From HGM11416 sp964532155 (GTDB lineage Bacteria > Bacillota > Clostridia > Christensenellales > Borkfalkiaceae): a stretch of DNA of 12,121 nt. Where the stretch lies: assembly GCA_964532155.1 (NCBI GenBank), contig CAZHGN010000045.1:1-12121 (forward strand), in the 5' to 3' direction. A program made the position numbers and the translations under genes. Each line of letters opens with the position of its first letter. Positions within the stretch are counted from its first letter, which is position 1. The notes beneath the pieces are model-generated. The model saw only the letters and a list, made by a program, of their open reading frames with translations. It was not told the origin of the DNA and did not search any database. Shown one piece after another: positions 1 to 5,938 of the stretch.

Positions 1-47
1 TAAAGGTGTTTATTTATCGGTTTTACGCGTCCGAAGTCTTCGCCTTT

Positions 48-146
48 CGCATATTTCTCATATTCATCGCATATCTCATACAACTCATATGCTTAATATG
101 TCTCGTATGCCTCGTATGCCTCGTATGCCTCGTATGCCTCGCATGC
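48..146. repeat. 9-bp tandem array (CTCGTATGC)
   Basis: Positions 102-146 hold five consecutive 9-mers. Four are exact CTCGTATGC and the last is CTCGCATGC. The same 9-bp phase continues leftwards with decay: TTAATATGT at 93, CTCATATGC at 84, CTCATACAA at 75, and weaker units to about 48. A related ATGCCGAAAG string follows the array at 143 and recurs at 181. Because 9 is a multiple of 3, the array reads as a low-complexity peptide in several frames, but no ribosome site or gene-like ORF goes with it. It is best read as a non-coding minisatellite. The function is unknown. Confidence 0.85.
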
Positions 147-263
147 CGAAAGGTTGTGCGACTTTTTGCATACTCTTCATATGCCGAAAGCCCCGAATCC
201 TTTAACGCATTCACCGTTAAAAGCCCGTTGGTTTTTATTTTCTGATTTTTGTTTTGGTTGTTA

Positions 264-412
264 TTTGGTGGTGTTGTTTCGTGTTGTATTGTGTTGTTTT
301 ACGTCGGTTTGTGTAGTTTGCGTTGTTTCGTGTCGCATTGTGTCGGTTTGTGTAGTTTGCGTTGTTCGTGTCGTATTGTGTCGGTTCGTGTAGTTTGCGT
401 TGTTTTGCGTTT
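264..412. repeat. G+T-rich 39-bp tandem array
   Basis: A unit starting GTCGGTTTGTGTAGTTTGCG begins at 303, 342 and 380, giving periods of 39 and 38 bp; one T is lost in the second unit. A degenerate earlier copy covers about 264-302 and the last copy is cut short near 410. The plus strand here is strikingly rich in G and T, with few A or C. The short peptides readable through it on either strand are low-complexity and have no ribosome-binding site, so they are taken as spurious. The function is unknown. Confidence 0.8.
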
Positions 413-463
413 GAAGGCGGCGGAGGTAATCCGCTCGCTCTACACAACTTCTTCACTCTTCAC

Positions 464-517
464 TTCCCTTGGCTCCCTCCGGGAGAGAGCTGTCGGCACA
501 AGCCGACTGAAGGAGAA
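464..517. repeat. dispersed palindromic element, two hairpins
   Basis: Two adjacent hairpins can be read directly. GCTCCCTCC/GGGAGAGAGC at 472-490 is a near-perfect stem, and GTCGGC-ACAA-GCCGAC at 492-507 is a perfect 6-bp stem with a 4-nt loop. Outer flanks TTCCCTT (464) and AAGGAGAA (510) are also roughly complementary. The layout (GGCTCCCTCC, then a variable hairpin, then GAAGGAGAACGC) resembles palindromic intergenic repeats found in many copies in gut Clostridia genomes. That family link is from memory and was not searched. It carries no protein and may be a mobilised miniature element or a transcript-end structure. Confidence 0.6.
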
Positions 518-956
518 CGCACGTTGAAAAAGCTACTTTTTTGCTAATTACTTGCGCACTTAATATTTTCCCTTGCGGTAGTAATGCTTATGTTTGACTC
601 CTTCCGTCTCGGCGAAAGCGGTAAAGCAACGACAAAACACTCGCATGTACGCGCGCGAACACGCATGTATACTATTCTATACGACATTTTAACATTATGC
701 AAGACGAGGTTCAATTGCAACTATTACCATAATATTGCACTTTTTTACCATTTTGTTTTCTTCAGAAAATTCAAGTGGCTAAAAAAACTAAAAGAGAAAA
801 ACGAAAAAAGGCACGAAAAAACGCCTCTAAAACACTGCCGTTTTTTCACAAAAGTGGGGCTATAAGCCCGAAAACAAGCCTTTCGCGATAAAAAAAGGAA
901 CACCTATACGCCGCTTTATTTTTAGCCGATAAAAGATTAGCGCGGATAAAAAAATA
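518..956. other. gene-free stretch, A/T-rich
   Basis: No credible gene was found. The longest frame (584-865, plus) has no Shine-Dalgarno site and a Lys-rich, low-complexity product translated from A-rich intergenic DNA. Visible structure is limited to GGGCT-ATA-AGCCC at 857-869, part of a motif repeated elsewhere in the window, a pair of CGCATGTA repeats near 642-668, and A-tracts around 780-830. No tRNA cloverleaf or rRNA segment was recognised. Confidence 0.6.
847..867 (+). repeat. short dispersed intergenic motif, copy 1
   Basis: The plus strand reads CACAAAAGTGGGGCTATAAG. The core (C)AAAAAGnGGGGCTATAG recurs on the minus strand in the gaps at 3086-3107 and 4484-4505. This copy is extended by AGCCC, so that GGGCT-ATA-AGCCC forms a perfect small hairpin. 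It lies downstream of the terminator of the dehydrogenase-rmuC cluster. Confidence 0.5.
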
Positions 957-994
957 AAACGCCATGCTCGAACAAGTGCGCTTGCAAGGCGTTT
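948..994 (-). terminator. rho-independent terminator after rmuC
   Basis: Read on the minus strand, AAACGCC (994-988) pairs with GGCGTTT (963-957). An inner GCAAG/CTTGT pairing shortens the loop. The stem is followed at once by TATTTTTTT (956-948). It lies about 70 nt beyond the rmuC stop and is the first convincing end for the dehydrogenase, hydrolase and rmuC transcript. A nearer weak hairpin (TTGCCGC/GCGGTAA, about 1018-1038) lacks a T-tract. Confidence 0.65.
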
Positions 995-1063
995 AATTAT
1001 TGAATTGCACAACTAATTTACCGCTTTGGCGGCGGCAAGACTGTATTTTTTTACTGAATAGCG

Positions 1064-2505
1064 TTATTCGGGCAAAACGTCGGTATCGGTCGATATCGAA
1101 ACGGCGCGTAGACTTCGGTCGATTGCGCGCGTGCGAACGCCTAAAAGCTGGTCGAGATCGCTGCTTGCGCCGTTGAGTTTTTTCTGAATGCCTGTAATAA
1201 TAGCGCCAAACTTGGCAAATTCCGCTTTGACCGCGCCGAGAATTGCCCACACCTCGTTGGATTTTTTCTGTATTGCAAGCGTTTGAAAGCCCATTTGCAA
1301 GCTGTTAAGCAGCGCCGACATCGTGGTCGGTCCTGCCACCGTTACGTTATATTTCGTTTGAAGTTCTTCTACAAGCCCCGCTTTCACGACGTCGGCGTAT
1401 AAGCCCTCTATCGGCAAAAACATAACAGCGAACGCCGTCGTTTGCGGCGGATTTATGTATTTGTCGCGTATGTCCTTTGCCATCGAGCGAATGGTGTTTA
1501 GGAGCTGTTTCTTCTTTTGCTCGGCACCCTCGAAGTCGTTTTGCTCGTACGCAGTTTGCATATCCGAATAGACCGTGTACGGAAATTTCGAGTCGATCGG
1601 AAGCAACACTTCACCGTCTTCGCCGCCCGGTAATTTTACCGCGAACTCGACGGGATCTCTGCTCGATTTGCTCGTAACCACGTTCTTAACGTATTGCTCG
1701 GGCGCAAGTATTTGGTCAATTATCGCACCGAGCTGAATTTCGCCGAAAATACCCGTCGTTTTTACGTTTGTTAGCACTTTGGAAAGAACGCCGACCTCGG
1801 AGGAAAGCTTTTGCATTTCGCCGACCGTTTTACTCACTCGTTCGAGCTCGCCCGTCAATATTTTAAACGATTCGCTAAACCTCTCGTTTAGCGTTTTCGT
1901 CAGTTTTTCGTCTACCGTTTTTTGTATTTCTTCAAGCTTTTTCTCGTTGCTCGATTGAATAAACTGCAAGTTGCGCTCAAGCGTTATTCGCACCGTTTCG
2001 AGCTCGCCCGTCAATATTTTAAACGATTCGCTAAACCTCTCGTTTAGCGTTNNNNNNNNNNNNNNNNNNNNNNNNNNNNNNNNNNNNNNNNNNNNNNNNN
2101 NNNNNNNNNNNNNNNNNNNNNNNNNNNNNNNNNNNNNNNNNNNNNNNNNNNGCTCGATTGAATAAACTGCAAGTTGCGCTCAAGCGTTATTCGCACCGTT
2201 TCGAGCCTGTCTTCAAGCTTTTTTTCAATCGCCGAAAGGCTGCCTTCCGTCGCACGCTGTCCGGATGTTAGCCTTTCGCTCATATTGTCAAGGCTCAGTT
2301 TCGTGGTTGCGGCGGAGCTGTCCGCCGAAGATTTTAACGCCGAAGAAATAAGCCCGACGTTCGCCGAAAATGCGGCTATAAGTTCGTTTTTGTCGGTTTC
2401 GCTCATTTTTACTTCGCCGACGGTTTTCTTTTTTGCGGCGACGATAAGCACGACTATAAGCAATATTACGACGACTGCAAGCAACGCTATAATTAAGTAT
2501 TCCAT
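1064..2505 (-). CDS. rmuC: RmuC family DNA recombination protein, interrupted by a scaffold gap
   Basis: RmuC-type protein: a membrane-anchored coiled coil followed by the RmuC domain, a family linked to limiting recombination at inverted repeats and placed in the PD-(D/E)XK nuclease-like superfamily. It starts at 2505 after GAGGGAG. The N-terminus is a single hydrophobic helix (LIIALLAVVVILLIVVLIV) followed by lysines, then a long coiled coil. The C-terminal domain shows TGIFGEIQLGAI, LLPIDSKFP (candidate catalytic D and K), LPIEGLYADVV and the closing VRTRAIDRSLRAV. The stop is TAA at 1066-1064. The frame appears broken only because 100 Ns were placed at 2052-2151. With 53 bases instead, the gene is 1395 bp and 464 residues, a normal length for the family. 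The gap lies in a tandem 52-residue coiled-coil duplication. It is third in a cluster, 31 bp after the hydrolase gene. The identity is secure; the exact length is not. Confidence 0.92.
1841..2206 (-). repeat. 156-bp in-frame tandem duplication inside rmuC
   Basis: Bases 1841-2003 match 1997-2206 at every readable position: 1841-1895 equals 1997-2051, and 1949-2003 equals 2152-2206, the last pair flanking the N run. The period is 156 bp, which is 52 codons. The repeated peptide runs from LETVRITLERN through NERFSESFKILTGE, all coiled coil. The readable B-to-A junction near 1997 shows that at least two units exist. The copy number could be higher than shown, because this is where the assembly broke. 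Confidence 0.85.
2052..2151. other. 100-N scaffold gap
   Basis: Exactly 100 unknown bases, the usual placeholder length. The flanking repeat geometry predicts 53 missing bases if there are two repeat units, equivalent to 1896-1948. Each extra unit would add 156. The number 100 does not fit the reading frame, while 53 does. Confidence 0.95.
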
Positions 2506-2536
2506 TTTTCTCCCTCGAATTATTATTTTAGATTTG

Positions 2537-3046
2537 TTAATCAATTACGTCGATTTGCACGGCGCGCATTGCGTCGATCGCCGTTTCATGGCTTTTCGGC
2601 GTAACGCCCGCACAGCATGACGAAACGACCGAGATCCGCGTTTCGGGAAAAGCCGCCTTCAAGATCATCGCGTTGGATATTACGCATATATCCGTGCATA
2701 AACCGCATAGCGTTATTTCTTCCACACGCGCGCGGCGGCGTTTTATTTCTTCTATAAGTTCAAAACTGCCGAACGTCGGCTTTTCGACAATCGTTTCCGC
2801 ATACGTTTTCAACTCGTCGCACACCGAATGCCCCATCGTCCCCTTCACGCAGTGAACGACAGGCAAGCGCTTGCCCTCTTGCGTTCTTAAATAATTTTCG
2901 CCGTGTGTGTCGGCGGTAAAAATTACCGTACCGTCAAAAGACTCTATCAGTTTTTTCACGTTTGGCACTATCGAACGCGCCAAGCCGCTCCCTAAACTTC
3001 CGCTTATAAAATCGTTTTGCATATCGACTACTATTAAATATTTCAT
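2537..3046 (-). CDS. nicotinamidase/isochorismatase-family cysteine hydrolase
   Basis: A 169-residue cysteine hydrolase that most likely deamidates nicotinamide to nicotinate (NAD salvage) or cleaves a similar small amide. The start at 3046 follows AGGGAG. Family landmarks are visible: D8 in VVDMQNDF, K89 in VEKPTFGSF and nucleophile C121 in GLCTDICV form the expected Asp-Lys-Cys triad. D46 and H48 in TADTHGE, with H65 in HCVKGTMG, fit the metal site typical of nicotinamidases rather than plain isochorismatases. The length is at the short end of the family. It lies 91 bp after the dehydrogenase gene and 31 bp before rmuC, all in one direction. Nicotinamidase is favoured by the metal ligands, but substrate specificity cannot be read from sequence, so pncA is not assigned. 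Confidence 0.88.
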   Translation of the reverse strand: MKYLIVVDMQNDFISGSLGSGLARSIVPNVKKLIESFDGTVIFTADTHGENYLRTQEGKRLPVVHCVKGTMGHSVCDELKTYAETIVEKPTFGSFELIEEIKRRRARVEEITLCGLCTDICVISNAMILKAAFPETRISVVSSCCAGVTPKSHETAIDAMRAVQIDVID

Positions 3047-3085
3047 AAACTACTCCCTAAATTTTTTTTAAAACGCGCGATAATC

Positions 3086-3107
3086 GACCTATAGCCCCGC
3101 TTTTTGC
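3086..3107 (-). repeat. short dispersed intergenic motif, copy 2
   Basis: The minus strand reads GCAAAAAGCGGGGCTATAGG. It is preceded by ATAGC, so an ATAGC/GCTAT stem with a loop of about 12 nt can form. It sits between the dehydrogenase stop and the hydrolase start, inside the likely transcript. It could be a weak attenuator or processing structure, or just a repeat copy. Confidence 0.45.
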
Positions 3108-3137
3108 GCTATGCTCTTATTTTTTTCGGAGCCGATT

Positions 3138-4175
3138 TCAGCATTCTATTGCAATTTTTATAACGCCGTCCTTTTTGCTTTCGAACAAGTCATACGCCTC
3201 GTCTACCTTCTCGAGCGGAAAAATGTGAGTAATTAGCGGCTCGGTGTTAAGCATTCCGCTTTCGATGAGTTTTAGCGTTTGGCCGCAATCGCAACCGTCG
3301 ACTCCGCCCGTTTTGAAGGTTAAATTCTTTCCGTACATCTCGGGCAGCGGCAATATTTGCGGCTTGTCGTACAACGCAACGACCGTAACGACGGCATTCG
3401 GACGAGCGCACCGCCAAGCCATTTCGAAAGTGGAGTCGCCGCCGGCAACCTCTATCACGACGTCCGCACCGTCTCGCTCTAACCCCTTGCATAAATCAAG
3501 ACAATTTTCGGGCGAAACGACCTCTACGCCGCAATTACCGTAATGCTCGGCAACAAACGCGCGCCGCCATTCATTCTTTTCGCACACGATAACTTTCGAA
3601 GGATTTTTTAAAAGAACGCACAAAAGAGTACAAAGTCCGGTAGGGCCCGCGCCTATTATCAGCACGGTATCGTCTTCTTCGATCTCAGATATGCGCGCCG
3701 CCCAAAATCCGGTGGCGAGAACGTCGCCGACCAAAAGCGCCTGCTTGTCGGTTACGCCGTCGGGAATTTTATTCAAGGCGTTGTCGGCAAACGGAACGCG
3801 CACGTACCGCGTTTGACCGCCGTCTATGCGGCAACCGAGCGCCCAACCTCCGTTTTCGTCCGCGCAGTTATTCACGTACCCCTTTTTGCAAAAATAGCAC
3901 TCTCCGCAAAAAGTTTCCACGTTGACGGTAACCCTATCGCCCGCCTTAAAGCGCGTAACGCCCGAGCCAACCTCGCTGACCACTCCGACCATTTCGTGCC
4001 CGAGCGTTATTCCCTCGACCGCCCTCGGCACGTCGCCGTGTTTTATATGCAAATCGCTCGAGCAAATACTTGCAAGCGTTACTTTAACCACGGCGTCCTT
4101 TTCATTGATTAGGCGTGGTTTTTCTTTTTGCGTAAAACCGAATTTCCCTTTTGAAAGATAGGTATAAGCAAGCAT
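3138..4175 (-). CDS. zinc-dependent medium-chain alcohol/polyol dehydrogenase
   Basis: A 345-residue zinc-dependent medium-chain dehydrogenase, cytosolic, oxidising or reducing an alcohol, polyol or similar hydroxyl with NAD(P). Start M at 4175 is chosen because GGAGAG precedes it and the product begins at the usual family position; the frame stays open upstream to 4280 but without a ribosome site. C38 (SICSSDLH), H60-E61 (GHE) and D151 (VGDVLATG) match the catalytic-zinc shell. C90, C93, C96 and C104 form the four-Cys structural zinc lobe. GAGPTG at 175-180 is the Rossmann nucleotide loop. The DxxxTGF segment recalls secondary alcohol dehydrogenases of clostridia, but the four-Cys lobe also fits threonine or sorbitol dehydrogenase-like members, so substrate and symbol are left open. 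It is the first gene of the cluster, preceded by a hairpin leader. Confidence 0.9.
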   Translation of the reverse strand: MLAYTYLSKGKFGFTQKEKPRLINEKDAVVKVTLASICSSDLHIKHGDVPRAVEGITLGHEMVGVVSEVGSGVTRFKAGDRVTVNVETFCGECYFCKKGYVNNCADENGGWALGCRIDGGQTRYVRVPFADNALNKIPDGVTDKQALLVGDVLATGFWAARISEIEEDDTVLIIGAGPTGLCTLLCVLLKNPSKVIVCEKNEWRRAFVAEHYGNCGVEVVSPENCLDLCKGLERDGADVVIEVAGGDSTFEMAWRCARPNAVVTVVALYDKPQILPLPEMYGKNLTFKTGGVDGCDCGQTLKLIESGMLNTEPLITHIFPLEKVDEAYDLFESKKDGVIKIAIEC

Positions 4176-4191
4176 AACTCTCCTTAACAAT

Positions 4192-4227
4192 GCGCAAAAG
4201 CTTTTATAAAGCAATGGACTTTTGCGC
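4192..4227 (-). promoter_or_regulatory. 9-bp inverted repeat in the dehydrogenase leader
   Basis: GCGCAAAAG at 4192-4200 and CTTTTGCGC at 4219-4227 are perfect 9-bp arms around an 18-nt loop. If transcription starts from the -10 at 4240-4245, this hairpin begins almost at the 5' end of the mRNA and stops 16 nt before the start codon, just ahead of the ribosome site. It could be a repressor operator just downstream of the start site, or a stabilising 5' hairpin. Confidence 0.55.
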
Positions 4228-4239
4228 CTTCCCATATTT

Positions 4240-4304
4240 ATTGTAACATAAAAAAAGCCCGCACGATAGTCTTTTCGCACGAGTTCTTAAATTTTTTTAT
4301 TATA
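4240..4304 (-). promoter_or_regulatory. candidate promoter region for the dehydrogenase cluster
   Basis: Two -10-like hexamers are visible on the minus strand. TACAAT at 4245-4240 is preceded by TG one base away (extended -10). A perfect TATAAT lies at 4304-4299. Neither has a good TTGACA at 17 bp. The extended -10 is preferred because it gives a leader of about 60 nt. A TCGTGCG direct repeat lies between them, at roughly 4262-4284. Confidence 0.4.
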
Positions 4305-4548
4305 AACACTTTGCTTTTTCACCGTTCGTTTTGCGCTTGGTTATTATAAGTATTTTGCCGCTCGGTTCAAGCTTAGTTGCCTTTAACGTTTTACCGCCCA
4401 ATTTTTAAAGCACCGACCGCGTTAATTATTGCGCCGAAGAGCCGTTACGTTTTGTGCAAACCTTGCCTAAAATAGCCGATAACGGTGCTATAGCCCGACT
4501 TTTTGTATAAAATCACTACCGCCGAGCAAGCCGCAAAATACAACGAAA
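4281..4548. other. intergenic stretch with a repeat copy
   Basis: This is the gap between the rpsR terminator and the dehydrogenase promoter. No ORF of credible composition and no tRNA were seen. It holds one of the -10 candidates of the dehydrogenase and the third copy of the GGGCTATAG-type motif at 4484-4505. Otherwise nothing was recognised. Confidence 0.5.
4484..4505 (-). repeat. short dispersed intergenic motif, copy 3
   Basis: The minus strand reads CAAAAAGTCGGGCTATAGCA, followed by CCGTTATCGGC. Copy 2 is followed by a similar CGATTATCGCG, so copies 2 and 3 share about 30 positions, not just the core. It sits about 60 nt beyond the rpsR operon terminator. Confidence 0.45.
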
Positions 4549-4589
4549 AAGCAAAATAATACGGAGCCGCAAGAGGTTTGCGGCTCCGT
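4549..4589 (-). terminator. rho-independent terminator of the rpsF-ssb-rpsR operon
   Basis: A perfect 12-bp stem ACGGAGCCGCAA / TTGCGGCTCCGT (4589-4578 with 4572-4561) closes a 5-nt loop. On the minus strand it is followed by ATTATTTTGCTTTTT. It starts 15 nt after the rpsR stop codon. Strong GC stem, short loop and T-rich tail make this the clearest terminator in the window. Confidence 0.85.
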
Positions 4590-4603
4590 AAAAATCAAGG
4601 TTA

Positions 4604-4891
4604 TTATTCGCCTTTGAAGGGAAGAAGAGCAACTATTCTCGCTCTCTTAATGGCTTCGGCAAGCATTCTTTGATGCTTTGCGCAAACGCCGGTCATACGT
4701 CTGGGGAGCATTTTCCCTTTTTCGGTAACGTATTTTTTGAGCTTGCTCAAATCCTTATAATCGATAGCGGTAGCTTTGTCGACGCAGAATTGGCAAACTT
4801 TTCTTTTATTCATTCTTTTATACGGCTTTCTTGCTACGGGTGCGGCACTTTCGGTCGCAGCGGGAGCAGTCGTAACGTTCGTTTCTTCCAT
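4604..4891 (-). CDS. rpsR: 30S ribosomal protein bS18
   Basis: Small-subunit protein bS18, which binds the central 16S rRNA platform together with bS6. It is 95 residues with an Ala/Thr-rich N-terminal extension of about 20 residues before the conserved core (RKPYKRMNKRKVCQFC). The core continues with IDYKDLSKLKKYV and ends RARIVALLPFKGE. Cysteines in VCQFC and in TGVCAKHQ form a CxxC...CxxH set, so this is the zinc-binding form of bS18. The start follows AAGGAGAA by 7 nt. It is the last gene of the rpsF-ssb-rpsR operon, 93 bp after ssb, and is followed by the terminator. Confidence 0.97.
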   Translation of the reverse strand: MEETNVTTAPAATESAAPVARKPYKRMNKRKVCQFCVDKATAIDYKDLSKLKKYVTEKGKMLPRRMTGVCAKHQRMLAEAIKRARIVALLPFKGE

Positions 4892-4918
4892 TATAAATTC
4901 TCCTTATAATATTTTTTT

Positions 4919-4959
4919 GCGTGAAATCACGCCACAACGCCTTTAGGCGGTGCGGTGGC
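4919..4959 (-). promoter_or_regulatory. structured ssb-rpsR spacer
   Basis: The 93-bp spacer, long for this operon, can fold on the mRNA as GCCAC (4959-4955) with GTGGC (4935-4931), enclosing CGCC-TAAA-GGCG (4949-4938), with an uneven internal loop containing CGCAC. A second small hairpin GCGTG-ATTT-CACGC (4932-4919) overlaps its 3' base by 2 nt. They end about 20 nt before the rpsR ribosome site. Possible roles are mRNA processing or a separate control of rpsR; neither is shown. Confidence 0.4.
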
Positions 4960-4984
4960 AGATTGCCTTGCCGCGGTATGTTCG

Positions 4985-5407
4985 TTAGAAGGGCAAAGTG
5001 TCGTCGTCGCTCATAACCTCGAGCTCGGGCTTCTTAGAAGCGGAAGCAGAGCGTCTGGGTGCGGGATCATCGTCCATTGCCTCCCCCGAATTCTTCGAGG
5101 AAAGGAATTCGACCTCGCTTGCGATAATGTCGGTAACGTTGCGTTTAATACCGTCCTTATCTTCATACGAACGGTTCTGCAAGCTTCCGACAACGGCAAC
5201 TTTACTGCCTTTTCTTAAATATTTACCGCAGTTTTCAGCCAAAGCGCGCCAAACGGTAATATTGAAAAAGTCCGTTTGTCTTTCACCGTCGCTGCTTGAA
5301 TAGTTGCGGTTTACGGCGATTGCAAAGCGGCACAGTGTGAGTCCGCTGCTCGTTTCCGATACTTCGGGATCGCGAGTAAGATTACCTATAAGATATACTT
5401 TATTCAT
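4985..5407 (-). CDS. ssb: single-stranded DNA-binding protein
   Basis: Binds single-stranded DNA as a tetramer during replication, repair and recombination. It is 140 residues and opens with MNKVYLIGNLTRDPEV, the classic first strand of the OB fold. FNITVWRALAENCGKYLRKGSKVAVVGSLQ and the SYEDKDGIKRNVTDIIASEVEFL stretch complete the fold by about residue 104. A short acidic linker leads to DDDTLPF, the protein-interaction tip that recruits replication and repair partners. AGAGGAATTAAGG precedes the ATG at 5407. It is 32 bp after rpsF, the conserved middle position of this operon in Bacillota. Confidence 0.97.
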   Translation of the reverse strand: MNKVYLIGNLTRDPEVSETSSGLTLCRFAIAVNRNYSSSDGERQTDFFNITVWRALAENCGKYLRKGSKVAVVGSLQNRSYEDKDGIKRNVTDIIASEVEFLSSKNSGEAMDDDPAPRRSASASKKPELEVMSDDDTLPF

Positions 5408-5439
5408 CCTTAATTCCTCTGTCGTAATAAAAGCGTTAA

Positions 5440-5727
5440 TTACGCTCTTTTGGTGATCATTTGTCTTAACATACCTTCGGTGATGCCCGAAACACGAGTT
5501 AACTCTTTAATCAGGCTGGTTTCACACTCGAACGTCATAAGAACGTAAAAGCCTTCGTTTTCGGTTTTGTTGATGGTGTAAGCGAGCTTTTTAACGCCCC
5601 ACTTATCAGTCTTTTCAACAGTACCGCCGTTGTCCGTAACGATCTTTTCGAACTTGGCAATGATTTCTTCTTTTGCCTCGTCTGTGAGCTTCGTGGACAA
5701 AATGTAAAGCATTTCGTACTTAGTCAT
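5440..5727 (-). CDS. rpsF: 30S ribosomal protein bS6
   Basis: Small-subunit protein bS6, which pairs with bS18 on the 16S rRNA platform. It is 95 residues and begins MTKYEMLYILSTKLTDEAKE. The family centre WGVKKLAYTINKTENEGFYV is intact and it ends in ITEGMLRQMITKRA. The length is normal, without the acidic tail seen in enterics. GGGAGGT lies 8 nt before the ATG at 5727. It is the first gene of rpsF-ssb-rpsR, with a leader of about 140 nt in which autoregulation by the bS6-bS18 pair would be expected. Confidence 0.97.
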   Translation of the reverse strand: MTKYEMLYILSTKLTDEAKEEIIAKFEKIVTDNGGTVEKTDKWGVKKLAYTINKTENEGFYVLMTFECETSLIKELTRVSGITEGMLRQMITKRA

Positions 5728-5870
5728 ATTTTTTTACCTCCCGGTCTTAATCGGCTTGCGTTTTCATCGTTTTATTATCCTCGCAAGCAAGGTTATGCGG
5801 CTTTGCCGCAGTATGCAAGCAACCGCGCGCTCGCATTAGGTTTGCCGTTTAAGGCATACCCCAAACAGCA
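5728..5870 (-). promoter_or_regulatory. rpsF mRNA leader, possible bS6-bS18 autoregulatory element
   Basis: The leader from the predicted start site (about 5870) to rpsF holds several hairpins on the minus strand. GTATGCC/GGCAAAC spans 5841-5858. A perfect TGCGGC-AAA-GCCGCA lies at 5810-5796. GCTTGCG/CGCAAGC (5788-5782 with 5760-5754) closes a 21-nt loop. The sequence then runs CCGATTAAGACCGGGAGG into the ribosome site. A bS6:bS18-binding mRNA structure with essential CCG bases is known upstream of rpsF in many bacteria. The CCG repeats next to the Shine-Dalgarno site are suggestive, but I could not match the published consensus. Confidence 0.35.
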
Positions 5871-5876
5871 CTTATT

Positions 5877-5905
5877 ATTTTAACACTTAAGGGCGGCGCT
5901 GTCAA
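5877..5905 (-). promoter_or_regulatory. consensus sigma-A promoter for rpsF-ssb-rpsR
   Basis: On the minus strand the -35 is TTGACA (5905-5900), the spacer is exactly 17 bp, and the -10 is TAAAAT (5882-5877). The start site would be near 5870. This is the only near-perfect housekeeping promoter in the window and it sits where the ribosomal operon needs it. Confidence 0.85.
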
Positions 5906-5923
5906 TCGTTTTTACGCCCTTAA
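5887..5923. promoter_or_regulatory. 9-bp inverted repeat flanking the -35 box
   Basis: TTAAGGGCG at 5887-5895 and CGCCCTTAA at 5915-5923 are perfect inverted arms 19 bp apart. One arm lies in the promoter spacer and the other just upstream of the -35. The layout fits an operator. Equally it could fold as a hairpin in read-through RNA from the giant gene, although no T-tract follows. Confidence 0.5.
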
Positions 5924-5938
5924 ATGCGATTGCGGTCG

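Noticed and set aside
264..412. CRISPR array
   Set aside because: The units are direct tandem copies with no unique spacers between them, and no cas gene is present.
584..865. 93-codon plus-strand frame in the left gene-free region
   Set aside because: No Shine-Dalgarno site, and a Lys-rich low-complexity product from A-rich intergenic DNA.
1064..2014. rmuC as two separate or broken genes, with a TTG start at 2014
   Set aside because: The break is caused only by the arbitrary 100-N length. The repeat geometry predicts 53 bases, which joins both parts in frame.
3060..3137. Terminator between the dehydrogenase and hydrolase genes
   Set aside because: The ATAGC/GCTAT stem is only 5 bp with a long loop and no T-tract after it on the minus strand.
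4176..4280. Upstream extension of the dehydrogenase to a start at 4280
   Set aside because: The extra 35 residues have no family match, cross the leader hairpin and the -10, and lack a ribosome site. ATG 4175 has GGAGAG.
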